From positions 186,001-250,000 of the forward strand of contig CBDDAJ010000026.1 in assembly GCA_965224845.1 (NCBI GenBank): a stretch of 64,000 bases of DNA, written 5' to 3'. Source of the stretch: Wocania_A sp965224845 (GTDB taxonomy: Bacteria; Bacteroidota; Bacteroidia; Flavobacteriales; Flavobacteriaceae). The notes beneath the pieces were generated by a model, which saw nothing but the letters and a program-made list of their open reading frames with translations, was not told the origin of the DNA and searched no databases. Both the position numbers and the translations under genes were made by a program. The first letter of the stretch is position 1, and the number at the start of each line of letters is the position of its first letter. Shown in pieces: positions 1 to 13,452 of this stretch.

Positions 1-2
1 GT

Positions 3-1565
3 GTGCCAACACCATTAACAGAACTATTTTATAAGTCTGCTTTTGAACAAGGACAACTTGCCGATTCTTTCTTTACAGTAAATACATCACCACAATTAAA
101 TTTCTCAATAGCATACAAAGGGCTTCGATCTTTAGGCAAATACCAACACCTGTTAACGAGTACAGGGAATTTTCGTTTTACAACAAATTATCAAACTAAA
201 AACAACCGTTATTTTGCCAGAGCACATATCGTAATGCAAGATTTGTTGAATCAAGAAAATGGTGGGCTAAGGGATGATATGATAGAGAATTTTGAAAATG
301 GCGTTGAAGAGTTTTTAGACCGTTCAATTTTAGAAGTTAACTTCGAAAATGCCGAAAACATATTAAGAGGAAAACGTTTTCACTTAGAGCATAATTATAA
401 TATTATCAGGAAGAAAGATTCTCTTTCAAAAAATAAATTAAGTATAGGCCATATAATATCTTTAAAAGATAAATCTTATCAATACGATCAAACAAGTGTT
501 AGCACAAGTTATTTTGGTAGTGCCTTTGCAAGTTCAAATCAAAGAGACCGTGTAACACTTGAAAACTTTTATAATCAACTTCAGCTAAATTATAGTAATA
601 ATATTATTGGTGACCTGCAATTTAATGTAAGTAGCAATAATTATAATTATGGTTACAATAAGGTGGTGGTGTTAAATGGCAATACTATAACAAATAGATT
701 AAAAGGCGATGTCTTTTCTGCCGGAGGAAAATACCGTAAGCAATTTAAAAAGTTTGAATTATTTGGCGAGTTAGGAATAAATATTTCTGGCGACTTCGAT
801 GGAAACTTTATAAAAGCGCATGCCACATTCAAGCTAAATAACGACTTATCTGCAACAGCATCAATAAATCATAGCTCCAAAGCTCCAAACTATAACACAT
901 TACTATATCAAAGTAACTACACAAACTATAATTGGAGAAACAATTTTAATAATACCGAAACACAACAGTTAGCATTTCAGTTAAAGTCACAAAAAATAGC
1001 CAATATCTCGGTCGATTATTCAACAATAAACGACTACACCTATTTTAAAAGAGATGCCACAGGAATTCCAGATGGCGAATTTATTCCAATCAAGCCATTT
1101 CAAAATACCAAAACAATAAGCTATTTAAGAGTTAAATTAGATAAAGAAATAAAAGTTGGCAAATTTGCACTGCACAACACCGTATTATACCAAAACGTAC
1201 AGGACGATAATAATATATTAAATGTGCCGCAGCTTACTACCCGTAATACATTGTATTACTCCAGTCATGTATTTAAAAAAGCGATGTACTTACAAACAGG
1301 CGTAATATTTAATTACTTTACAAAGTATAATATGAATAGTTACGATCCGCTATTGGCAGAATTCTATGTACAGACCAATAAAGAATATGGCGGATATCCA
1401 CGATTAGACTTTTTTGTAAATGCAAAAATCCGCCAAACAAGAATTTATTTAAAAGCCGAACATTTCAATTCAGCATTTACAGGATACAATTATTTCGCAG
1501 CACCAAACAATCCCTATCGAGATTTTACTGTGCGTTTCGGTCTGGTTTGGAATTTCTTCTTATAA
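3..1565 (+). CDS. Putative outer-membrane porin (Porin_10-like), 5' end outside window
   Basis: The reading frame is open from the window edge, so only the C-terminal 520 or so residues are present and no start can be assigned. The protein is rich in alternating polar and aromatic residues typical of beta strands, and ends in an aromatic last strand (FGLVWNFFL) as outer-membrane barrels do. Segments such as LNFSIAYKGLRSLGKYQH resemble the large putative porins of Bacteroidetes (Porin_10 family). It would act as a channel in the outer membrane; the substrate is unknown. No gene follows before the rRNA promoters. The family call rests on recognition of sequence style, not on a search. Confidence 0.7.
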   Translation: MPTPLTELFYKSAFEQGQLADSFFTVNTSPQLNFSIAYKGLRSLGKYQHLLTSTGNFRFTTNYQTKNNRYFARAHIVMQDLLNQENGGLRDDMIENFENGVEEFLDRSILEVNFENAENILRGKRFHLEHNYNIIRKKDSLSKNKLSIGHIISLKDKSYQYDQTSVSTSYFGSAFASSNQRDRVTLENFYNQLQLNYSNNIIGDLQFNVSSNNYNYGYNKVVVLNGNTITNRLKGDVFSAGGKYRKQFKKFELFGELGINISGDFDGNFIKAHATFKLNNDLSATASINHSSKAPNYNTLLYQSNYTNYNWRNNFNNTETQQLAFQLKSQKIANISVDYSTINDYTYFKRDATGIPDGEFIPIKPFQNTKTISYLRVKLDKEIKVGKFALHNTVLYQNVQDDNNILNVPQLTTRNTLYYSSHVFKKAMYLQTGVIFNYFTKYNMNSYDPLLAEFYVQTNKEYGGYPRLDFFVNAKIRQTRIYLKAEHFNSAFTGYNYFAAPNNPYRDFTVRFGLVWNFFL

Positions 1566-1999
1566 AATAATTATGATGGTTCCCACCTATGGATATGTGG
1601 GGCTACCGATTATATTTTTCTTGTGCTCAACTTGTTTTAGTATCGTATCAGTTTTTTTTATATAATTTATTGTGTATTTAAACACAAAGATATGGTTAGG
1701 CAGAAAAAAGGATGTTATTTCTATCCCAAACGCGTTGCATATTAGTTATGTTATAATTAATGGTAAATGCATGTTAAGTAAGAGTAAGCAATTAAAAAGA
1801 GGAGGGGTTACCAGGGTATTATATTTTGTATTAGGGTTAAGAAGTGTTATAGATAGTTTTAAGAAGGACATGGCAGGGAGGAATAAAAGTATTATTGTTT
1901 AAAATTGTAGGGGAGAGGTTTTAAATTTTTGTTATGTAAAGTCTTGATAAGTATGTAGTTAAAAGGCATAAAAAAAATAGTTAAAAAAAAGATTAAAAA
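1566..1999. other. Intergenic stretch without a convincing gene
   Basis: AT-rich spacer between the porin and the rRNA promoters. It contains a 76-codon open frame (1672-1902) with a basic composition and no recognisable domain, signal or start context. I treat that frame as chance. No clear terminator hairpin for the porin was seen. Confidence 0.5.
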
Positions 2000-2000
2000 A

Positions 2001-2040
2001 TCTTGTTTGAAACAAAAAATGTGTTGTATGTTTGCACCCG
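2001..2040 (+). promoter_or_regulatory. rRNA operon promoter P1 (Bacteroidetes type)
   Basis: A -7 element TATGTTTG lies at 2027-2034, with candidate -33 TTG triplets at 2003-2005 and 2007-2009 (21 or 17 bp spacing). It is followed by CACCCGC, which recurs after P2. This matches the TTG-N17-23-TAnnTTTG consensus used by the primary sigma factor of Bacteroidetes. Confidence 0.75.
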
Positions 2041-2140
2041 CAAAAACGGTTATAGTTTTAAGCAGAAGTTCATTGAAGCCACGATTAAATAATGAATGAT
2101 TTAAAAAAATAATTTTTTTTTAAAAAAGATTTAAAAAGTA

Positions 2141-2178
2141 TTGTGGGATATAAAAAAGGGTTTTATATTTGCACCCGC
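2141..2178 (+). promoter_or_regulatory. rRNA operon promoter P2 (Bacteroidetes type)
   Basis: The -33 TTG is at 2141-2143 and the -7 TATATTTG at 2164-2171, 20 bp apart. It is followed by the same GCACCCGC stretch as P1, so the initiation region is duplicated about 137 bp apart. Tandem promoters are usual for rRNA operons. Confidence 0.8.
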
Positions 2179-2335
2179 TAAACGAGGAAACGAGATTAGA
2201 AAAGAATAAGAAGTTCATAAACATATTGAATTGACAGCGTAAGTATTTAATTGGAAACGATTAGATACAAACAAAGAGAATAGACCATTTTGAGTATAAG
2301 ATATTCCTATTAGTTGTTAAAATTATTTAAAATTT

Positions 2336-3862
<1,527 letters not shown>

Positions 3863-3948
3863 AGAGAAAGACGACTAAGAGGAAAAAAAAAGATCTAATA
3901 TAAAAAATAGTTTATTCTCGATGCTGTTAATTTAAAATTACATAGTAG

Positions 3949-4022
3949 AGTCTCATAGCTCAGCTGGTTAGAGCGCTACACTGATAATGTAGAGGTCGGC
4001 AGTTCGAGTCTGCCTGAGACTA
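3949..4022 (+). tRNA. tRNA-Ile (GAT)
   Basis: A 74-nt cloverleaf in the 16S-23S spacer. The acceptor arms AGTCTCA and TGAGACT pair completely, the anticodon loop CTGATAA carries GAT at 3983-3985, and the T-arm GTTCGAGTC is present. CCA is not encoded. Confidence 0.97.
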
Positions 4023-4107
4023 CTAACTACTATAATAACAAAGGAAATTCTAGAACTGAGAATTCTAAATTCAGATTTAAGGATTCTATAATACTAGAAT
4101 TTTAAAA

Positions 4108-4182
<75 letters not shown>

Positions 4183-4268
4183 CAGGGCCGCAGTGTTAAT
4201 AAAATGTCTAGTAGACATTTTTAACGTAGGAGCCAGATGGCGCGTAGGCGTCGTCAGAAAGTTCATTG

Positions 4269-7322
<3,054 letters not shown>

Positions 7323-7417
7323 TAAGATATTTGCGCTTGTAGCGCGGTTAATGGTTGTTAGTTACTGGTTCATAGTTAAACCATAATTAAAAACAAACAA
7401 CAAATAACCAAAAATTT

Positions 7418-7525
7418 AAGGTGGTTATAGCGATGGGGCTCACCTCTTACCATTCCGAACAGAGAAGTTAAGCCCATTAGCGCCGATGGTACTGCATTTG
7501 TGGGAGAGTAGGTCGTTGCCTTTTT
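7418..7525 (+). rRNA. rrf: 5S ribosomal RNA
   Basis: A sequence of about 108 nt with the 5S signature (CCATTCCGAACAGAGAAGTTAAGCC-like segment at 7459 onward and GCGCCGATGGTACTGC). The terminal arms AAGG and CCTT pair. Last gene of the rRNA operon. Confidence 0.93.
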
Positions 7526-7526
7526 T

Positions 7527-7560
7527 AAACCCTTCATAGTTTCTATGAAGGGTTTTTTTT
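7527..7560 (+). terminator. Rho-independent terminator of the rRNA operon
   Basis: A 13-bp perfect stem (AAACCCTTCATAG / CTATGAAGGGTTT) with a 3-nt loop is followed by an unbroken T run, immediately after 5S. Confidence 0.92.
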
Positions 7561-7608
7561 ATGCCTTCACTTTTTCACTTTATAAGTATGGGCTAGTTTT
7601 TAGCGGTT

Positions 7609-9180
7609 TTATTCGTCGAAATTATTTGTTAGTACTAATAATTGGGGAAATTCTGAAACTCCTTTAGAAACTTGTTTGAAATATTCTCCAAATGTATGAA
7701 AATACGAACCTAAGAAAATATCAATGTCACCATCGTTATCATAATCGGCAACATCCATGGTTAACCATTTTCCTGATGCAGCTTCTGGCGTAGAAAATGC
7801 TTCAAATGTCATATTCCCGTTATTTGATAAATATATAAAGGATTGTTCGGGTTTGTCATCATCATAATAAAATGCTGAAGCAGCAATATCTAAATCGCCA
7901 TCATTGTCAAAATCTCTTGCCATTGCTTTACTCGCACCATAAAGCGGGAAGAAGAATACTTTTTCAAAATTATCGTGCCCATCATTTAGATATACTCTAA
8001 CACCGTGATAATTTTTTCTTATTACCGAATAGTCCCAATTATCTCCATTTGATAAAAGAATATCTTTAAATCCATCATTATTAAAATCAGCTAATTCAAA
8101 ATAGCTAACGCCATAAACCGGAGGAAATTTTAGAACTGTTTTTTCTTCGAATTTATTATCTCCTTTGTTATAAAAAATAGAGATTTGCTCATTTGCTTGT
8201 GCCATTAAAACCATAATATCTGGTTTGCCATCATTATTAAAATCAAAGATCTCAGTTTTTCTAGCTCCTGGCGCATCTTTTATAATATGCCTTTTATTAG
8301 AATCGAAATTATCATACCATAAAAGTTTACCACGATTATGACCAAAACCACAAATAACAACATCTTCTTTTTTATCAGCATTTAAATCAGCAGTCGTAAA
8401 ATGTACTGGTCTAGGAAGATTTTGTATTTTAATTCCTGTGCTATTACCTCTACTATATAATGAACTTAATTCGCCCAGATTTTGGTCTGAGGGACTAAAT
8501 TTGCCTATAGTTAGTATTCTAGGGGCTTTATTTGTTGGAAAGTCAATATCAACAGCAGGATTAGGGCCTTTTAAAGTACTCTTAAGTTTCATTTTTTTAT
8601 CGAGTATATAAATCAAATTACTGGCATCTCCAACATAAAGTTGAGAGGTGGATTTATCAAATTTTAGGAGAGAGGTTCTTGGAAAACCTTTAGTATTGAC
8701 AAAAATTTTATCAGCTTTAAATTGTGGTAGTTTATTTACTATTGGAGTTTCTAATGCTTTATCAATAGGTGTATTGGGCGCTTCTTTTTTATAATACTCA
8801 ATGATTTTTTGCCACTGTTTTTTTGTTAAAATTGGTTCTTCCGGATATATATTTAACGATTTTACAATATTTATATCTTCTTTTGGAGTACCTGCAAATG
8901 CATCAACGCCAGGTATTTTTATTCCCATTCGAAGCCCCATATTTGGGAGTACATTATTAACCCAGGTGCTTTTGTCAAGTAGTTTAGGCTCAGGAAATTC
9001 ATGACAAATTATACAATAAATATTGGCTAGTTGTTTCCCTGTTAGTACAGTATCTAAGTGAACTTGATTATTAATAGCAACGTAGGATTTGGATCTTTTG
9101 TTTGTATTGTGGTATTCCAAATTTATCAATATTACTATAGAAATAAAAAAGAGGATATAAAACGTTCTTAAAAATGTCAC
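7609..9180 (-). CDS. FG-GAP/VCBS repeat protein with N-terminal haem c motif
   Basis: A 523-residue exported protein. A hydrophobic N-terminal segment (residues 4-20) acts as signal peptide or anchor. The motif CIICH at residues 56-60 is a c-type haem attachment site within a short cytochrome-like region (about 45-135). The remainder holds at least five calcium-binding-like repeats (DLNADKKED, DFNNDGKPD, DFNNDGFKD, DFDNDGDLD, DYDNDGDID) of a beta-propeller. The start is GTG; no ATG lies near the signal sequence. It probably works in the periplasm or at the cell surface. It is separated from the cassette array by about 190 bp and is not flanked by an attC-like site on its 3' side, so I place it outside the array. 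Confidence 0.75.
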   Translation of the reverse strand: MTFLRTFYILFFISIVILINLEYHNTNKRSKSYVAINNQVHLDTVLTGKQLANIYCIICHEFPEPKLLDKSTWVNNVLPNMGLRMGIKIPGVDAFAGTPKEDINIVKSLNIYPEEPILTKKQWQKIIEYYKKEAPNTPIDKALETPIVNKLPQFKADKIFVNTKGFPRTSLLKFDKSTSQLYVGDASNLIYILDKKMKLKSTLKGPNPAVDIDFPTNKAPRILTIGKFSPSDQNLGELSSLYSRGNSTGIKIQNLPRPVHFTTADLNADKKEDVVICGFGHNRGKLLWYDNFDSNKRHIIKDAPGARKTEIFDFNNDGKPDIMVLMAQANEQISIFYNKGDNKFEEKTVLKFPPVYGVSYFELADFNNDGFKDILLSNGDNWDYSVIRKNYHGVRVYLNDGHDNFEKVFFFPLYGASKAMARDFDNDGDLDIAASAFYYDDDKPEQSFIYLSNNGNMTFEAFSTPEAASGKWLTMDVADYDNDGDIDIFLGSYFHTFGEYFKQVSKGVSEFPQLLVLTNNFDE

Positions 9181-9367
9181 TTGCTTAAAATTGTTTTAAA
9201 TTGAACCATAATTATAAAAATAAAGCTAATCAAAATAAGTGACTTTTAGATGCTGAACATAAAATAAAAAAGCAATTTTTAATTTTAAAGAATTGCCAAT
9301 AGTTGCACATATGTTTTTCATATTAAATGTTATCAAAAAAATCTAAGCGATAAGATCTAATAAAAAA
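9181..9367. other. AT-rich spacer at the distal end of the array
   Basis: No gene or clear hairpin is visible. It separates the upstream end of the FG-GAP gene from the last attC-like site of the array. Confidence 0.4.
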
Positions 9368-9466
9368 AACGTGTAAATAGTAATGCTTCGAGATTTTTAT
9401 ACTACTACAAGTAGTTTGTCGAAGGGGAGCCGAATCCACCACAATTGCGGTTATACATTATTAGTA
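9368..9466 (-). repeat. attC-like site 17 (end of array)
   Basis: Degenerate palindrome. AAC at 9368-9370 starts the GTGTAAATAGTAATGC arm; the other arm AATTGCGGTTATACAT ends at a core ATTAGTA (9460-9466). The loop holds TTTGTCGAAGG, a fragment of the genome's REP-like repeat. It supplies the last codons of the HAD gene. Confidence 0.5.
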
Positions 9467-10152
9467 GTCGTGCTTTTATTCATAATATGTTCATTAATCA
9501 ATTCAGGATTTTTAAAATCTTTAAATATTTTTTTTGCTCCAATCTTTTTCAATACCCCACTTTCTTTATAGTCAATTCCGATAAAATCTATTCCGAGTTT
9601 TTTGCAAGTTAGAAAGTCCCAGGTTCCATCTCCAAAGTAGATAACTTGTTCAATTGGCTGGTTTGTCATTTCAGTTATCTGATTAATTGTGTCAGATAAA
9701 ATTGTTTCTCTTTCCTTAAATCGAGAACTATTTGAAAAGGCAAATTCTGTTGGCTCAATTCCGATTGCATTTAGTTTTAGAGTTGCAGATTTTTCCCAGC
9801 CACCTGTTGCAATTCCAACAATTGTATCGTCTTTTTTATTTAAGCACTCAATAAAATTAGTTGCTCCATTGATTTCTTCGAAATGTACTATGTTTTCTTG
9901 AAGTTCATTTTTTAAAAGTCGAACAAATTTTAATTCCATTTTCTTCAATTCTGCCTTTGTCGGTTTTCTGTTCCAACTTTTTGAAATGATTTCTTCAGTA
10001 ATTCCCCAATCAGTTACATTTTTTAATTTCGACCAATCTTGATTAGAAATGTCTAGTCCAAAAACAATTTCAAAAGCTTGAATGAAGCATTTATCATCTA
10101 CTTTTGTTGTGTTTGTCAAAGTTCCATCAATGTCGAATATTATTGCTGTCAT
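9451..10152 (-). CDS. HAD-superfamily hydrolase (cassette 17)
   Basis: A 233-residue phosphatase-like enzyme of the HAD superfamily. Motif I is DIDGT (nucleophile D7, acid/base D9), motif II Thr is at about 116 (IATGG), a motif III Lys lies near 121, and motif IV is GDGTWD (D175, D179). The cap domain (about 15-85) is of the small helical type found in phosphoglycolate-phosphatase-like members; the substrate cannot be read from sequence. The final residues TTTNNV come from the attC-like site, as in two other cassettes. It is the cassette farthest from the recombinase. Confidence 0.8.
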   Translation of the reverse strand: MTAIIFDIDGTLTNTTKVDDKCFIQAFEIVFGLDISNQDWSKLKNVTDWGITEEIISKSWNRKPTKAELKKMELKFVRLLKNELQENIVHFEEINGATNFIECLNKKDDTIVGIATGGWEKSATLKLNAIGIEPTEFAFSNSSRFKERETILSDTINQITEMTNQPIEQVIYFGDGTWDFLTCKKLGIDFIGIDYKESGVLKKIGAKKIFKDFKNPELINEHIMNKSTTTNNV

Positions 10153-10168
10153 TTTTGGGTTACATTAC

Positions 10169-10305
10169 TGCCAATGTGTTTGTATAAGTATCATTAAAGG
10201 AAAAATGAGCGGATGTTTTTCGTTGATGCACTCAAGATAATAAAAAGGCTAGAATTTTCGATAAGAAAATTTAGCCGTTATTGCGTTTATACGTTGTTGT
10301 GTAAT
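10169..10305 (-). repeat. attC-like site 16
   Basis: Lies between the HAD and membrane-protein cassettes. Core CCAAT at 10171-10175 and GTTGTGTAAT at 10296-10305, with paired TTGTATAA and TTTATAC arms. The GTT-side core matches the far end of its own cassette (10967-10976) at 9 of 10 positions. Confidence 0.65.
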
Positions 10306-10862
10306 GCTATTTTATTTTCATTCATTTTACTTAGTATTAGTATTAGCCCTAAAGCAAATACCGTAACGCCTAAGGCAGTATATATTAAATTACTCCATAA
10401 AAAATAACCAAGTCCCATAAAAATTGCTCCTAAAAACGTCAATATAAATCCAATTAAATTAGATTTAATAAAGTTCAGAGCGTGAACAGAAAGCCCAAGG
10501 AATAACATAGAGGGGCCTACATAAACGAAAGGGAAAGCAATTGCAGGTGTTTGAGCCAATTGATTGAAAAACGCATTTCTACCACCATTGTCGTTTCCAA
10601 AACTCCACGAAATAAAGTCAATTGTATTCAGTCCGATAAATGCGATTACTCCGATACCTGTTAATATTGAAGCAACTTTTCCGATATTATTTTTTGGAAA
10701 TATTTTATTAAAATTCAATATCAGTACTACTCCTGTTAAATTTAACCAATGAGCGAAATCAATTGGTTTTTGACTATAAGCAAACTCATTCCCTTTTGTA
10801 AATAACCAATAACTTATAACAAACAGGCTAAGTCCGATTATACAAATAGTTTTTAATTTCAT
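10287..10862 (-). CDS. Multi-spanning membrane protein of unknown function (cassette 16)
   Basis: A 191-residue hydrophobic protein with about five or six predicted membrane segments (for example residues 6-22, 40-54, 65-85, 110-128, 135-150, 160-182). I do not recognise the family. The last residues ALHNNV are encoded by the attC-like site (ACACAACAACGTATAA region), a tail shared with the homocysteine methyltransferase-like cassette. The preceding attC core begins about 100 bp upstream, leaving an AT-rich leader that could hold a promoter. Confidence 0.7.
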   Translation of the reverse strand: MKLKTICIIGLSLFVISYWLFTKGNEFAYSQKPIDFAHWLNLTGVVLILNFNKIFPKNNIGKVASILTGIGVIAFIGLNTIDFISWSFGNDNGGRNAFFNQLAQTPAIAFPFVYVGPSMLFLGLSVHALNFIKSNLIGFILTFLGAIFMGLGYFLWSNLIYTALGVTVFALGLILILSKMNENKIALHNNV

Positions 10863-10966
10863 AATAATTTTTTGATTGATTTATATTTTCGAAATTCCTG
10901 CTTTTTTAAAAAACGAAATATTTTTAAAATTTGAATTGTAGAATAATAGCGATGATTTGTCATAAT

Positions 10967-11147
10967 GTTACACAACGGTCACGGCTATGAGTAGTTGCAT
11001 GGGTAAGTTACAAACTTTGCAAGTACACACCAAACTGAAAATCCGTTGGTGCCTGAGCTTGTCGAAGGCAGGATTTTCAGAAGCGATGCCCTGAGCTTGC
11101 CTAAGGGTAGGTGAGAACAAGCAATTACTTAGGGTTATTGTTAGTAA
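10967..11147 (-). repeat. attC-like site 15, with REP-like loop
   Basis: Bounded by GTTACACAAC (10967-10976) and GTTAGTAACT (11140-11149). Inner arms AGTAGTTGC and GCAATTACT pair. The loop carries a 42-bp nested palindrome (11037-11078) and a second CCTGAGCTTGCC unit. Confidence 0.7.
11037..11078. repeat. REP-like palindrome (GAAAATCC ... GGATTTTC), copy 1
   Basis: Outer arms GAAAATCC and GGATTTTC enclose CCTGAGCTTGTCGAAGG, itself a small inverted repeat. Near-identical copies lie at 15836, 20563 and 26376, always inside attC-like loops. Confidence 0.8.
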
Positions 11148-11180
11148 CTGTTTATATTTCTACTTTAGATATTTCAGTAA

Positions 11181-11735
11181 TTATTTGAGTTTGATTAGCG
11201 TCTCTTTACTTTCAATATTTAACTTTGTTATTTTTTTATATAATTCTTTAGTTTTTATATTATCTTCTCCAAAAAAGGAATATTGGATAAAACGAGGAAT
11301 CATTGTAGAGTTGTATCCAATTTTTATTAAAACTTCATCACTATCACAGATCAAATCGTAGTAGGTTCCTGATATTTCAAATTCTTCGCTCGACTTTGCT
11401 TTAATTTTAACAAGGTCATTTTCGTCTCTTAAAATGTTTTTTTGAGACTCGGGAGACTCCCCAAAAGAATCATTAGGATTATCACATTTGATTAATGAAT
11501 TAAAAAAATGCAACATAGTTCCCCATCTTGTTTTCGGGTTTAAAATAGTTATATCCTCATTTGTATTATTAAATATATCTACAAAAAGTTTAATGCTTTC
11601 TTTAGATTTAAAGGTGCCTTTTTGTTTTTTTATAACTATTGAATAATTCTCAGCAATTTTTGAGTTTTCCTTTTTTATTCCACAAGAATTAAAAATTATA
11701 AATGTTAGTAGTAATAGTAAATTAATTGGTTTCAT
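11181..11735 (-). CDS. Putative lipoprotein of unknown function (cassette 15)
   Basis: A 184-residue protein with a lipoprotein signal (LLLLTFIIFNSC, lipobox Cys at residue 18), so it should be anchored in the cell envelope. The rest (about 30-170) is mixed alpha/beta with a beta-rich segment KGTFKSKESIKLFVDIFN that resembles an immunoglobulin-like fold, but I cannot name a family. Single gene between two attC-like sites. Confidence 0.65.
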   Translation of the reverse strand: MKPINLLLLLTFIIFNSCGIKKENSKIAENYSIVIKKQKGTFKSKESIKLFVDIFNNTNEDITILNPKTRWGTMLHFFNSLIKCDNPNDSFGESPESQKNILRDENDLVKIKAKSSEEFEISGTYYDLICDSDEVLIKIGYNSTMIPRFIQYSFFGEDNIKTKELYKKITKLNIESKETLIKLK

Positions 11736-11751
11736 TATTTTTTTAATATTT

Positions 11752-11882
11752 GCTAGCGGTTAGTATAAAAGCAGTAACTGATTAGTGCACATGCCTTTCT
11801 AATACCAAGATACGTATATAAAACAAAAAGCGGTTCGAAATTACTTCCAAACCGCTATTGCTTTTATACATTGTTGTAATGT
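11752..11882 (-). repeat. attC-like site 14
   Basis: The perfect arms GTATAAAAGCA and TGCTTTTATAC form an 11-bp stem. The core is GTTGTAATGT at 11873-11882; the opposite core has drifted to CTAGC (11753-11757). The loop contains a second inverted pair, AGCGGTT and AACCGCT. Confidence 0.7.
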
Positions 11883-11887
11883 GGTTT

Positions 11888-12520
11888 TTATTCCACTTCA
11901 GTAATTAAATCCTCTTTACTTTTTCTAACCTTTTTAAGGTCGACTAACCAGTCATTTTCAGCGTCTCGGTATCCTAATGGAAGCAAAACACAACTTCTTA
12001 ATCCTTTTTCTCTTAGACCTAAGATTTCGTCTAATGAACTAGCATCAAAGCCCTCCATTGGAGTGGCGTCAACTTCCTCAAATGCTGCTGCAGCAATTGC
12101 TTGTGAAAAGGCAATGTATGCTTGTTTAGCTGCATGATTGAAATTCACTTCGGGGTCTCTTGGTGGATAACCTTTTAAAAGCATTTGTCTGTAATTCTCC
12201 CAACCTTCATTTTTAAATCCTCTAACCTCATTAACCAGGTCAAACATTTTATTAATTCTCTCTTCAGTATATGTGTCCCAAGCTGCAAAAACCAATAAAT
12301 GAGAGCAGTCAGCAACAACAGACTGATTCCATGCGATTGCCTTGATTTTATCTTTTACTTCTTGGTTAGTAATTACATACACTTCAAAAGGTTGTAACCC
12401 GCTTGAGGTTGGAGCAAGGGAAATTGCTTCTATAATATTATCAATCTTTGCTTGGGGTATTACTTGACGATTCATTGCTTTCGTAGCATAACGCCAATTG
12501 AGCTTATCTATTAATTCCAT
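11888..12520 (-). CDS. Nitroreductase-family NAD(P)H oxidoreductase (cassette 14, gene 3)
   Basis: A 210-residue flavoenzyme of the NfsB-like nitroreductase family, expected to bind FMN and reduce nitroaromatics, quinones or similar electrophiles with NAD(P)H. The N-terminal RYATKAM segment (residues 10-16) is the usual phosphate-binding start, LAPTSSGLQPFEVYVI (35-50) is the conserved flavin and ring-contacting stretch, and the C-terminal LPLGYRD matches the family. It follows the DJ-1/PfpI gene by 3 bp and a Crp-type regulator, so three genes move together as one cassette concerned with electrophile or oxidative stress (inference). Confidence 0.88.
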   Translation of the reverse strand: MELIDKLNWRYATKAMNRQVIPQAKIDNIIEAISLAPTSSGLQPFEVYVITNQEVKDKIKAIAWNQSVVADCSHLLVFAAWDTYTEERINKMFDLVNEVRGFKNEGWENYRQMLLKGYPPRDPEVNFNHAAKQAYIAFSQAIAAAAFEEVDATPMEGFDASSLDEILGLREKGLRSCVLLPLGYRDAENDWLVDLKKVRKSKEDLITEVE

Positions 12521-12523
12521 GTT

Positions 12524-13378
12524 TTAGTTTAATTCTTTTAATAATGTTTTTGCAGCTAGTTTTCCTAGTTCGTTTGATGCTAGTGGACTTGATCCAGTGA
12601 TTAACCTCCTATCTATACATACGGTTTTATCCATTTTAGTATTCATCAAATTAACACCTAGACTTTTTAATTTTTTACTTAATCCATATGGCATTTTGCC
12701 TGGGAGATAACCGAATAATGGTGTTTTATTGTCCACTGAATCGGGAAACACAGCCATATTATATCCTCGATATAAAAATTCTTGGTTATCCAAAGTAGTT
12801 GATAAGAATGCTCCTGGTCCATGGCAAAGACTAATTGTAAACAAATCATTTTTATGCGCCCATCTTAGTATTTTTGCCACGTTTTTATCTTCAGGAATAC
12901 CAATCATAGCTCCGTGTCCGCCGGGTATAAAAACAGCTCCATAGGAATCCGAATGGTCGAATGAGGATTTAATGAAGTCCGAAAGTTTAAGGGGTTTATC
13001 AAAGTTTGATTTGAGTTCGTTGTATATGGCTTTAACATGTTCATCTTTTTCAGGGAAAGCCCACATTTCAAAAACTACTGGTTTTCCTGTTGGAGTTGCA
13101 ATATCGAAACCGAAGCCCGCATTTTTTAGGTGAAGCATAGGCAATAAAGCTTCTACGGGATGATTTCCTGTGGAGAAGTATTTCCCGTTTTTCATTTTTA
13201 AGTTCTTGCTCTCTGTGAATATTACCAGAACCTTTGACTTTTTTCCTTTGTATTTTTGATAGGAGATATTTTCAAAATCTGTTTTATCAGACACCCCCAT
13301 TTTTAATGCCATTTTGGATGGACTGTATGATCCGTCTAATTCCAATTTAGGAGCAAAACCCAATATTTTTTTAAGCAT
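12524..13378 (-). CDS. DJ-1/PfpI-family protein, Hsp31/HchA-like (cassette 14, gene 2)
   Basis: A 284-residue class I glutamine-amidotransferase-like protein. The nucleophile elbow SLCHGPGA carries the catalytic Cys, with the partner His following it. The GGHGAMIG segment supplies the oxyanion region. The length and the N-terminal extension with GNHPVEALLPMLHL match the Hsp31/HchA subgroup, described as glyoxalase III and protein deglycase enzymes that act on methylglyoxal damage. Adjacent nitroreductase and Crp-type regulator suggest a small stress operon. Confidence 0.85.
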   Translation of the reverse strand: MLKKILGFAPKLELDGSYSPSKMALKMGVSDKTDFENISYQKYKGKKSKVLVIFTESKNLKMKNGKYFSTGNHPVEALLPMLHLKNAGFGFDIATPTGKPVVFEMWAFPEKDEHVKAIYNELKSNFDKPLKLSDFIKSSFDHSDSYGAVFIPGGHGAMIGIPEDKNVAKILRWAHKNDLFTISLCHGPGAFLSTTLDNQEFLYRGYNMAVFPDSVDNKTPLFGYLPGKMPYGLSKKLKSLGVNLMNTKMDKTVCIDRRLITGSSPLASNELGKLAAKTLLKELN

Positions 13379-13452
13379 AACTTTTGTGTTTTTATTTCTA
13401 CATCAAAAGTAAGGGGCTGTTTTTGGATAAAAATTACCCTATGGTAATAAAC

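Noticed and set aside
1672..1902. A 76-codon open frame upstream of the rRNA promoters
   Set aside because: No recognisable domain, no start context, low complexity and in an AT-rich spacer; chance frame is more likely.
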